A stretch of 64,000 bases of DNA from Planctomycetota bacterium (GTDB lineage Bacteria > Planctomycetota > UBA1135 > GCA-002686595), in assembly GCA_021413885.1 (NCBI GenBank), contig JAIOPM010000005.1, forward strand, positions 62,001 through 126,000, given 5' to 3'. Position 1 is the stretch's first letter, and every line of letters starts with the position of its first letter. Below, piece after piece: positions 17,454 to 25,172 of this stretch. The notes under the pieces were generated by a model that was not told the DNA's origin, made no database searches, and saw nothing but the letters and a program-made list of their open reading frames with translations. The translations under genes were made by a program, and so were the position numbers.

Positions 17454-18113
17454 ATGTCGCTCCCGGCCAACGACGAGAAGCGCTTCCTGCTCGTCGCCGT
17501 GTCGACGGTCGCCGCGCTCGTGACCTTCGTCGTCCTGGCGTGGATCCGCACCGGAAACCCCGGCCTGGTGGCGATGGGCGCGATGATGGTCTCGTTCCAG
17601 TTCGCGGGGAAGTTCGTGATCTTCTCCGGGCTCCACCCGGACATGCCGTTCAGCCCGTTCGCGATCGCGACGTTCTCGGCGCTCTTCGATTTGTTGGTCG
17701 CGGTGGTGCTCGCGACCGGGATCACGCGCTTGACGCGGCTGCCGGTGGTCGGGCCGTTGCTCGCGAGCGCGCGCGATAGGTCCTACGACATCCTCGAGAA
17801 GTACCCCGGCCTCAAGCGCACCGCGTTCTGGGGTGTCGCGTTGTTCGTGTTCCTGCCGTTGCCCGCGTCGGGCGCGGTGAGCGGCACGTTCGCGTCGATT
17901 CTGCTCGGCCTCCCGCGCGTGCAAGCGATCGGCTCGATCGGTCTCGGCTCGGTCGCCGCGTGCTACCTCTTCGCGACGCTGGCGATGGTGCTCGGCGTCG
18001 AGGGCGAGGCGATGTTGCGCAACCCGTGGGCGATCGCCGTGGGCGTGGTCGTGTTCGCGATCTTCCTGTGGTGGGCGTACAAGCACTGCAAGCGGATCCT
18101 CGAGCGGGCGTGA
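17454..18113 (+). CDS. Small multidrug export-like membrane protein (PF06695 type)
   Basis: 219 residues with about six hydrophobic segments (13-32, 35-55, 65-95, 125-150, 155-180, 190-210). The paired loops FVFLPLPASGAVSGTFASIL near 140-160 match the putative small multidrug export family, a SNARE/DedA-like fold with P-x-P/T-G re-entrant motifs. The transport substrate is not established for the family. The ATG at 17454 has only a weak ribosome site. It is convergent with selD, with 43 bases between the stops. Confidence 0.75.
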   Translation: MSLPANDEKRFLLVAVSTVAALVTFVVLAWIRTGNPGLVAMGAMMVSFQFAGKFVIFSGLHPDMPFSPFAIATFSALFDLLVAVVLATGITRLTRLPVVGPLLASARDRSYDILEKYPGLKRTAFWGVALFVFLPLPASGAVSGTFASILLGLPRVQAIGSIGLGSVAACYLFATLAMVLGVEGEAMLRNPWAIAVGVVVFAIFLWWAYKHCKRILERA

Positions 18114-18156
18114 GCGACGAGCGATGAGCTCCGACGCGCAGTAACGACGCGCGCGG

Positions 18157-19221
18157 TCACACGAGTTCGACGTGCACGCCGGTCGGCGGTTTGAAGCGGC
18201 CGATCCGCGCGATCGCGAGTCCGCGAGCCGCGAGCTCGCGTTCGAGCGTCGTCGCATCCGACTCCGCCACCACGATCAAGAGTCCGCCGGAGGTTTCCGC
18301 GTCGAACGCGATCGCGACGCGCGTTTCGTCGAGGCCCGAGCCGATGCGCACTTCGTCCTTCAGCGCGGCGCGGCCGCGCTTGGTGCCGCCCGAGAACACG
18401 CCTTGGGTCGCGAGTTCGTACGCGCCCGGGAAGATCGGCACGGCCCTGAGTTGGAGTTCGAGCGTCAGACCGCTCGCCTTCGCCACGTTTCGTCCGTGAC
18501 CGACGAGTCCGTAACCGGTGACGTCGGTCGCCGCATGCGCGCGCGCCGCGAGCATCGCGTCGCACGCCTTGTCGTTGAGCGTCGCCATCTGCCGCACCGC
18601 GGGCTGCAGCTCCTCCCACGAGATCTTCTGCTGCTTGCCCGCCGTCGTCAGCGTCCCCATCCCGATCGGCTTGGTCAGGTAGACGACGTCGCCGACTTTC
18701 GCGCCGGCATTGGTGGTCATCCGCTCGGGATCGACGAGCCCGGTGACCGCGAAGCCGAATTGAATCTCCGACTCGACCGTGTGGCCGCCGGCGACGACCG
18801 CGCCGCTCTCGGCGATCTTGTCGAAGCCGCCGCGGAAGATCTCCTCGACCCACTCGCGCGGGAACTCCTTCGGCAACGCGGCGAGCGTCAGCGCGGTGAT
18901 CGGCTTGCCGCCCATCGCGTAGACGTCGGAGAGCGCATTCGCCGCCGCGATCGCGCCGTACGAGTACGCGTCGTCGACGACCGGCGGGAAGAAGTCGACC
19001 GTCTGCACGAGCGCGAGACGTTTCCCTCCGGGCAGATTTCCGACCTCCCCGATTTCGAAGACGCCCGCGTCATCGAAGGTTTGGGGTCCGACCAGCAAAC
19101 GCGGGTCGCCTCTCGACTGGAGCCCGCGCAACACGTGCGCGAGATCGCCTTGCGGCAACTTGCCGGCTCAGCCCGCGCAGGCGGCGAAGTCGATCAGTCG
19201 TCTTTGTCCGAAAAGTCTCAT
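18157..19221 (-). CDS. selD: Selenide, water dikinase (SelD), itself a selenoprotein
   Basis: 354 residues counting the Sec. Translation from the ATG at 19221 reads DFAACAG-TGA-AGKLPQGDL. The UGA at codon 18 aligns with catalytic Cys17 of E. coli SelD, and K21 aligns with essential Lys20. The rest is typical: QTVDFFPPVVDDAYSYGAIA, NALSDVYAMGG, VVAGGHTVES, TDVTGYGLVGHG and FDAETSGGLL. SelD makes selenophosphate from selenide and ATP for SelA. A prediction that stops at the UGA would start at a TTG (19158) and lose the active site. Directly after the UGA, GGCA-AGU-UGCC can form a small hairpin with GU in its loop, a possible bacterial SECIS. The gene follows the SGNH hydrolase by 43 bases. Confidence 0.93.
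19168..19170 (-). other. In-frame UGA codon read as selenocysteine in selD
   Basis: TGA at codon 18 of selD, in the context CAG-U-AGK, at the position held by Cys or Sec in SelD proteins. The reading frame is open for 17 codons before and 336 after. tRNA-Sec and selA are encoded nearby, so the decoding machinery is at least partly present. Confidence 0.92.
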
Positions 19222-19264
19222 GGCGCACAGCCTAGCGGAGGCGCGCGAACCGCCCAAGCGAGGC

Positions 19265-20215
19265 TCAGCGCGGGACGAGACCGTTGCGCTCGACGAACTC
19301 GAGCAGCGGAGCAACCACCAAGAGGTTCGCGGTCGTGTTCGGATGCGCGTCGTCGGGCGCGACCCACAGCGCCGGCGCGCTGCGACCGAGGAACGTCGGG
19401 AGGAGATCGACGACCGGCACGTCGAGCGAACGGCAGTGCGCGGCGACTTCGGCGTACAGCGAGGCGAACGGATGCGCGGCGTCGCTCTCGAGCTCCATCA
19501 ACATCGGGAAGATCGCGACGCCGAACGGCAGACGGCGTTCGCGGCAGAGCGCGGCGAGTTCGGCGAGCGAACCCTTGCAACGCTCCCACGCCTCGCGCTT
19601 CTCCGCGTCGCCGCGGAACGACGCGAGGTAGTCGTCGACGGTCGCCTGCGTCACCGCGCGTTTGCGGCGCGCGCGGTCGACGAGCTCCCACGCTCTCGAG
19701 AAACGTGCGAGGCCTTCCGGCGGCCGCGCGAGCTCGGCGTGGATCTTCTTGACCATCAACGGATTCGAATCGAGGTGCGTCGCGTCGTTCAGGAAGAAGA
19801 TCAGCAACACCGCATCGGGCGCGTAATCGAAGCCGACGCGGCGCAGGAGGTCGAGTTCGCCGGTGGTGTCGAGACCGCCGAGCGACAGGTTCAGGAGTTC
19901 GACCGACTTGCCGCGCGCGCGCAGATCGCGCTCCATCCGTTTGACGAAGAGCTCGTCGCGCGGAACCCACTGCCCCATCGTGAACGAATCGCCGAGCACG
20001 ACCAGGCGCCACGTGCCGGCGGGCTTCGCCTTGCCCCACTCGACGTCGTGGAAGCCGGCGGTGTTGTGTTCGCGCTGCGCGTAGTCGATCGACTTGCCCG
20101 ACGCGCTCGGCTCGATCGTCGCGCCGGCGAACACGCGCGCGACGAGCTCGACGACGAACAAGCAGAGCGCGAGGCCGAGGCTCGCGGCGAGAACACGCCT
20201 GCCGGTCTTGGACAT
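19265..20215 (-). CDS. SGNH/GDSL-like hydrolase, membrane anchored
   Basis: 316 residues. An N-terminal hydrophobic helix (about 8-30) anchors it. Block I is LVVLGDSFTMGQ near 75 with the nucleophile Ser. Block III-like NLSLGGLDT near 115, a LIFFLNDATH segment (block II/III Asn) and the C-terminal DDAHPN (Asp-x-x-His dyad) complete the SGNH active site. These enzymes are esterases, acetylesterases or lipases; the substrate is unknown. The ATG at 20215 is preferred over a GTG five codons upstream. It sits between the ABC exporter genes and selD, with 43-base gaps on both sides. Confidence 0.8.
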   Translation of the reverse strand: MSKTGRRVLAASLGLALCLFVVELVARVFAGATIEPSASGKSIDYAQREHNTAGFHDVEWGKAKPAGTWRLVVLGDSFTMGQWVPRDELFVKRMERDLRARGKSVELLNLSLGGLDTTGELDLLRRVGFDYAPDAVLLIFFLNDATHLDSNPLMVKKIHAELARPPEGLARFSRAWELVDRARRKRAVTQATVDDYLASFRGDAEKREAWERCKGSLAELAALCRERRLPFGVAIFPMLMELESDAAHPFASLYAEVAAHCRSLDVPVVDLLPTFLGRSAPALWVAPDDAHPNTTANLLVVAPLLEFVERNGLVPR

Positions 20216-20258
20216 GGCGACGGATCGCACCCGTCGGCGCGGCCGCTGTCAACCGCGG

Positions 20259-21395
20259 TCACTGGTAGCGGAACGCGCGCGCCGCCGCGAAACCGGCGAG
20301 CAGCGCGGCCGCGAGCAGGAGAGCGAGGCTCTTCACCGCATCCGCCGGCCCGTTCTGGAAGACGACCAAACGGTGCAGCGCGTCCATCGTCCAACCGGTC
20401 GGCAAGCAGAGCGCGAGCTGTTGCATCCAGCGCGGCGTGATCTCGATCGGCCACCAACAACCGCCGAGCGCCGCGAGCACGTTCGACGAAAGCACGCCGA
20501 TCGCGACCGCTTGCCCCGCCGTGCGCGCGAGGCTGCCGAGCAACAGCGCGAGCGCCGCGCACAACGACGCCCAGGCGAAGAGGCACGCGAGCACCATCGG
20601 AAGGTCGGGGCCCCAACTGACGCGGAAGAGCAGCTTGCCGACCACCATCGCGAATCCGATCTGCACCGACCCGAGCGCGACGCGCGACAGCCACTTCGCG
20701 AACACGACTTCGCCCTTCGACAACGGCGCCGAGGCGAGACGACGCAGGAGCCCTTGCTCGCGCTCGATCACCAACAGCACCGCGCCGCTCGTCAGCAGCA
20801 CGATCAACGTGAACATCACCATCGTGCCGGGCACGGTTTGCTGGAAGCCTTGCGGGATCACCTTCTGCTTGCCGGCGGCGGTGACTTTCAGCGTCACGCG
20901 GCGCGGCAAAGCATCCGAAGCGGCGAGCGTGCTCGCGTCGATCGGCGCCGCGCGGTCCGCGGACGCGACTAGGTCGGCGAGCAAGCCGTAGACGGCGCGA
21001 GCGACGCGCACGCGGTGGAACTCGGCGCTGTCCGACGAGGAGTTCGCGAGCGCGAGCTCCTGCTTCTCACCCGCGAGCACATGACTCGTGAAGTCGTCGG
21101 GGATCCGCAGCCGCACGTCGGGCAACTCCGGCGCATCGGATGCGACGCGCACGACGTCGTAGTCGAGCTTCACGAGCCGGCGTTCGAGTTCGTCGACGAG
21201 GAAACCGCTCTCGCGTCCGATCACGAGGCCGATGCGATCCTTCGCTTCGCCGCCGGAACGTCCGAAGCCGCCGCTGACGGTGCCGATGAAGTAGAAGAAC
21301 ACCAGCGGCATCACGAAGACCCACACCAACGTCTCGCGTTGGCGCAGCATCATGCGCAGCTCGCGGCGCGCGAGGTCGAGGGAGCGTTTCGACAT
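20259..21395 (-). CDS. ABC-2 type transporter permease (second of pair)
   Basis: 378 residues. It begins LARRELRMMLRQRETLVWVF with a first helix (25-45), a ~150-residue extracytoplasmic domain, and five more helices from about 185 onward. The conserved pattern PLSKGEVVFAKWLSRV and the Pro/Gly-rich NVLAALGGCWWPIEI are typical of ABC-2 exporters of the NatB/YhaP type. It overlaps the upstream permease by one base (TGATG) and forms a heteromeric exporter with it and the ATPase. Confidence 0.88.
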   Translation of the reverse strand: MSKRSLDLARRELRMMLRQRETLVWVFVMPLVFFYFIGTVSGGFGRSGGEAKDRIGLVIGRESGFLVDELERRLVKLDYDVVRVASDAPELPDVRLRIPDDFTSHVLAGEKQELALANSSSDSAEFHRVRVARAVYGLLADLVASADRAAPIDASTLAASDALPRRVTLKVTAAGKQKVIPQGFQQTVPGTMVMFTLIVLLTSGAVLLVIEREQGLLRRLASAPLSKGEVVFAKWLSRVALGSVQIGFAMVVGKLLFRVSWGPDLPMVLACLFAWASLCAALALLLGSLARTAGQAVAIGVLSSNVLAALGGCWWPIEITPRWMQQLALCLPTGWTMDALHRLVVFQNGPADAVKSLALLLAAALLAGFAAARAFRYQ

Positions 21396-22636
21396 CAGTT
21401 CCTCACGAAGCTCCGTTCGAGCCGCCGCGCGCCGAACGCGAACGCCGCCGCGATCAACACGACCATCGCGCCGAACGCGAGGGCGATCGCTCCCACGCTC
21501 GCGTCACGTTCGAGCCAACCACGGAAGCGCGTCAACGCCCATCCGTTCGGCGTCCAACGTCCGATCGCCGCCATCCACGACGGCATCACCTCGAACGGGA
21601 AGAACGAGCCGCCGAGCATCAGCAGCGGGAACAACACCATGTTGCCGACGACGTTCGCTCCGCGTTCGCTCGAGCTGGTCACCTGCACCAACGCGAAGAG
21701 GCACCAGAAGAGCGCCATCGCGAGCACGAGCCACGCCCACGCGAGCGGCAATCGCGCCGCGGGCATGTCGAACGCGCTCCAACCGATCGCGAGTCCGACC
21801 GCGGCGATCGGCGCCGCGATCGCGAGCGCACCGAGCAACTTGCCGAGCAGGAAACCGGCGAGACCTTGCGGCGACGCGACGAGACGCCGCAACGCGCCTT
21901 GGCGCTTCTCCTTCCAGATGTCCTCGGCGAAACCGTGCGCGAGGAAGATCAACGACATGAAGAGCAACGAAGGGAAGAACGCGGCGCCGAACGAGAAGCC
22001 CGTGTTCGCGTCGCCCTCGCTCGCGGCCTCGGTCGTCAACTCGAGCACCGGCGGGAAGAGGAACTTCTGCAGGCGCTCGATCTGGTGCCGGAGCTCGAGG
22101 CTGAGCGCGACGATCTCGGTGTCGCTCGGTTCGTGATCGTCGAAACTCTCGAAGCGCGCGCGCAGGTCGGGGCCGATCAGCTGATTGAGGTGAAACGCGA
22201 GCTCGGGCACCAACGCGAGCGTCTGCTCGACGATGCCGGGCAGGATGCGCTGAGCCGGATTCTCGACGAGCTCGAGTTCAGTCGCCTCATCGCGCAACAA
22301 CGCGGCGCCGAAACCCTTCGGGATCACGATCAACGCGCTCCCGCGGTCGTCGGCGAGCGCAGCGCGCGCCTCATGTTCGGTCGGCGTGCTGACGTCGAAG
22401 AGCTCGGCGAACGGCCCGCGCTCGAACGCAAGCCCAAGCCCCTTCGACACGAACGTCTCGTCGTGATCGACGACGTAGAGCGGCGACTTCGGCTTCGGTC
22501 CGCTCGAACCGCCCATGCCGAGCGACATCAACACGCCGATCACGATCGGGATGCCGACCCACAGGGCGAGGGCGGCGGGATCGCGCAGACGCTCGCGCAA
22601 GTCCTTGAGCGCCGTCGCGCGCACCAAGGCGTTCAC
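21395..22636 (-). CDS. ABC-2 type transporter permease (first of pair)
   Basis: 413 residues starting from a GTG that overlaps the ATPase stop by four bases. The first helix is at about 24-42, an extracytoplasmic domain follows to about 210, and then five helices. The motifs DIWKEKRQGALRRLVASP and NMVLFPLLMLGGSFFPFEVM are those of ABC-2 permeases. Together with the next permease it forms the membrane part of an exporter; drugs, lipids or sodium are all possible substrates. Confidence 0.88.
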   Translation of the reverse strand: MNALVRATALKDLRERLRDPAALALWVGIPIVIGVLMSLGMGGSSGPKPKSPLYVVDHDETFVSKGLGLAFERGPFAELFDVSTPTEHEARAALADDRGSALIVIPKGFGAALLRDEATELELVENPAQRILPGIVEQTLALVPELAFHLNQLIGPDLRARFESFDDHEPSDTEIVALSLELRHQIERLQKFLFPPVLELTTEAASEGDANTGFSFGAAFFPSLLFMSLIFLAHGFAEDIWKEKRQGALRRLVASPQGLAGFLLGKLLGALAIAAPIAAVGLAIGWSAFDMPAARLPLAWAWLVLAMALFWCLFALVQVTSSSERGANVVGNMVLFPLLMLGGSFFPFEVMPSWMAAIGRWTPNGWALTRFRGWLERDASVGAIALAFGAMVVLIAAAFAFGARRLERSFVRN

Positions 22637-23559
22637 TCGCGCAACTCCTTGCCGGTCAGCTTGATGAAGAGGCTCTCGAGGCTCGGACGTTTGAGCGTCG
22701 TCTCGCGCACTTCGCCGGCGCTCCCGAGAGCGCCGAGCAATTGCGGCAGACGTTTCGACGCTTCGGCGCACGCCAACGCGAACTCGCTCTCGCTCGCCTG
22801 CACGACTTCGATCGAGCCGAGGCTCGCGAGTGCCGCGCGTCCGCGTGCGACGTCGAACCGGCCGCCGAAGAACACGAGGTCGAGTTCGCCGAGGCGCGCG
22901 CGCAACTCCTCGAGCGTGCCCGCCGCGAGCATCTTGCCGTGGTCGAGGATCGCGAGCCGCGTGCAGAGGGTCTCGGCCTCCTCCATGTAGTGCGTCGTGT
23001 AGAGCACGCACGTTCCGTTCGCGGCCTGCGCGCGCACGAGGTCGAGCAACTTGACGCGCGACTGCGGATCGACGCCTACCGTCGGCTCGTCGAGCAGCAA
23101 CACCTTCGGCCGGTGCACGATGCCCGCGCCGAAATTCAGGCGCCGCTTCATGCCGCCGGAGAAACGCTTGACGGGCTCCTTCGCGCGATCGGCGAGGCCG
23201 ATCTCGGAGAGCACTTCGCGCACGCGCGAGCGCAGATCGGCACCGGCAAGTCCCCACGCCGCGCCCCAGTACTCGAGGTTCTCGGTCGCGGAGAGGTCCT
23301 CGTACACCGCGAGTTCCTGCGGCACGATGCCGAGCGTTTGCCGCGCCGCGCGCGCGTCGCGCTGCACGTCGTGGCCGAGCACCGACACGGAGCCGGAACT
23401 CGGCTCGACGAGCCCGCTGATGCAGCCGATCGTCGTCGACTTGCCCGCGCCGTTCGGCCCGAGCAGACCGAAGATGCGGCCGGCGTCGGCGGTGAAGCTG
23501 ACGCCGTCGACCGCGAGGGAATCGCCGTAGCGTTTGACCAGGTCTTGGACTGCGATCAT
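22633..23559 (-). CDS. ABC transporter ATP-binding protein
   Basis: 308 residues. Walker A is GPNGAGKST (about 36-44), the signature is KRFSGGMKRRL (about 133-143), and Walker B is KVLLLDEPTVGVDPQSR (about 155), with the switch His in YTTHYMEEAE. It is of the NatA/DrrA class with a C-terminal accessory domain of about 90 residues. It heads a three-gene exporter operon and starts 72 bases after the selA stop on the same strand. Confidence 0.92.
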   Translation of the reverse strand: MIAVQDLVKRYGDSLAVDGVSFTADAGRIFGLLGPNGAGKSTTIGCISGLVEPSSGSVSVLGHDVQRDARAARQTLGIVPQELAVYEDLSATENLEYWGAAWGLAGADLRSRVREVLSEIGLADRAKEPVKRFSGGMKRRLNFGAGIVHRPKVLLLDEPTVGVDPQSRVKLLDLVRAQAANGTCVLYTTHYMEEAETLCTRLAILDHGKMLAAGTLEELRARLGELDLVFFGGRFDVARGRAALASLGSIEVVQASESEFALACAEASKRLPQLLGALGSAGEVRETTLKRPSLESLFIKLTGKELRE

Positions 23560-23631
23560 CGATCTCTCTCGTTGCGCGGGAAGTCTGCGCCCTTCGCCCC
23601 GTTCCGGAATTTCTTCACGGCCGGAATTCGT

Positions 23632-25062
23632 TCACGGCACGAGAGCGCGAAAGGCGGCGAGCAAACGTTCCGCGTCGCCTTCGAGCAGCGTGCGCGGATC
23701 GAGCAGCAATCCGTCTTCGTGGACGCGCGCGAAGACCGGCGGCTCGCCGAGGCGCAGCGCGCGAGCGAGCGCGTTCGGAGCGAGCGCCGCATGCCGCACG
23801 CGCACCGCGGTCGTCGGCAGGAAGACGTCGGGCGCGCTGCCGCTGCCGGGTTGCGAGGTCGAAGCGACCGGCTCGGCGGTGAAGCCTCGCAGCGTGTTCA
23901 GGCTCCGCGCGAGTTGCGCCGCGTCGTCGGCGAGACGCATCGGATCCGCGCAGAGCATCGCGCGCGTCGGCAATTCGTCACCGCGGCCTTCGAGTAGGAG
24001 CTCGAGCGTCCGCTCGAGGCCGGCCAAGGTCACCTTGTCGAGGCGCATCGCGCGGTAGAGCGGACTCTTGCGCAGCCGCTCGATCGGACCGCGCCGACCG
24101 ACGAGCAGACCCGACTGCGGCCCGCCGAAGAGTTTGTCGCCGGAGAACGAGACGACGTCGACGCCGCTCTCGAGCGCGAGCCGCACGTCGGGTTCGTCGC
24201 CGAGCATGTCGAGCGACCGCGCGTTGGGCGCGTCGACGTGGCCGGAGCCGACGTCGTAGAAACTCGAGAGCCCGGCTTCGCGCGCGAGCTCCGCGAGTTC
24301 CGACGGCGACGTGTCCTCGACGAAACCGCGCACGCGGTAGTTCGACGTGTGCACCTTGAGCAGCAGCGCCGTCGCCGGACCAACCGCCGCGCGGTAGTCG
24401 GCGAGGCGCGTGCGGTTGGTCGTGCCGACTTCGCGCAACGTCGTGCCGGCCGCGGCCATCACGTCGGGCATGCGGAACGAACCGCCGATCTCGACGAGCT
24501 CGCCGCGCGAGAGCACCGTCTCCTTTCCGCGCGCGAACGCCGACAGCGCGAGCACCACCGCCGCCGCGTTGTTGTTGACCGCGATCGCGGCCTCGCAACC
24601 GAGCAGACGCGCGACCAGGCGGCCGACGCGTTCGTCGCGTTGGCCGCGTTCGCCGGTCTCGCGGTCGATCTCGAGCGTGACGTAGCTCCGCGCCGCTGTG
24701 CTCATCCGCTCCGCGGCCTCGCCGTGCAACGGCGCGCGGCCGAGGCCCGTGTGCAGCACGACGCCGGTCGCATTGACGACGCGCACGAGTCCGGCCCGAC
24801 GCTCGCGGTCGACGCGCAGCACGACGTCGGCGATCCACGCGTCGGCGTCGAGCTTGCGCGCGAATTCGTTCGCATCGACATCGGCTGCACGCGCTCTCTC
24901 GCGCCACGCCTCCAACGTCGCGCGCACGAACTCGACCAGGAGCTCCGGCGTCGCGCGCGACGCGAGCGCGCGCACCGCGGGACGCTTCAAGGCTTCGTCG
25001 ACCGACGGGAACCGGCGCAGGAGCTCGCTCCTCGCCGCACCCGCCCGCACGCGTTCGTCCAT
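23632..25062 (-). CDS. selA: L-seryl-tRNA(Sec) selenium transferase
   Basis: 476 residues, normal for SelA (about 460). The N-terminal helical domain starts LLRRFPSVDEAL. The PLP fold has VVNATGVVLHTGLGRAPL, AVNNNAAAVVLAL and DVVSFSGDKLFGGPQSG, with K310 the Schiff-base lysine. SelA converts Ser-tRNA(Sec) to Sec-tRNA(Sec) with selenophosphate from SelD. A bacterial SelA (not archaeal SepSecS) agrees with the bacterial-style selC. The gene is co-directional with an ABC exporter, an SGNH hydrolase and selD, so all six may be in one unit. A hairpin separates it from the subtilase upstream. Confidence 0.95.
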   Translation of the reverse strand: MDERVRAGAARSELLRRFPSVDEALKRPAVRALASRATPELLVEFVRATLEAWRERARAADVDANEFARKLDADAWIADVVLRVDRERRAGLVRVVNATGVVLHTGLGRAPLHGEAAERMSTAARSYVTLEIDRETGERGQRDERVGRLVARLLGCEAAIAVNNNAAAVVLALSAFARGKETVLSRGELVEIGGSFRMPDVMAAAGTTLREVGTTNRTRLADYRAAVGPATALLLKVHTSNYRVRGFVEDTSPSELAELAREAGLSSFYDVGSGHVDAPNARSLDMLGDEPDVRLALESGVDVVSFSGDKLFGGPQSGLLVGRRGPIERLRKSPLYRAMRLDKVTLAGLERTLELLLEGRGDELPTRAMLCADPMRLADDAAQLARSLNTLRGFTAEPVASTSQPGSGSAPDVFLPTTAVRVRHAALAPNALARALRLGEPPVFARVHEDGLLLDPRTLLEGDAERLLAAFRALVP

Positions 25063-25114
25063 GGCGAGAGTCTCGCCCGCCCCACCGTCGCTCGACAAGC
25101 ACGACACAACGGAA

Positions 25115-25147
25115 GCCGCGGCGATCCCATCGAGGGACCGCCGCGGC
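25115..25147 (-). terminator. Hairpin between the subtilase and selA
   Basis: GCCGCGGC arms (25115-25122 and 25140-25147) enclose TCCC-ATCGA-GGGA, giving a two-part stem. It lies 25 bases after the subtilase stop and 53 before the selA start. There is a T-rich but imperfect tail on the minus strand. It is probably a terminator that isolates selA from the subtilase. Confidence 0.5.
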
Positions 25148-25172
25148 GAGTCGAGAGTTCGAACGCGCGCGT

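Noticed and set aside
19081-19158. SelD starting from the TTG at 19158
   Set aside because: It would remove the catalytic segment; the frame upstream, with the UGA read as Sec, restores the full SelD N-terminus.
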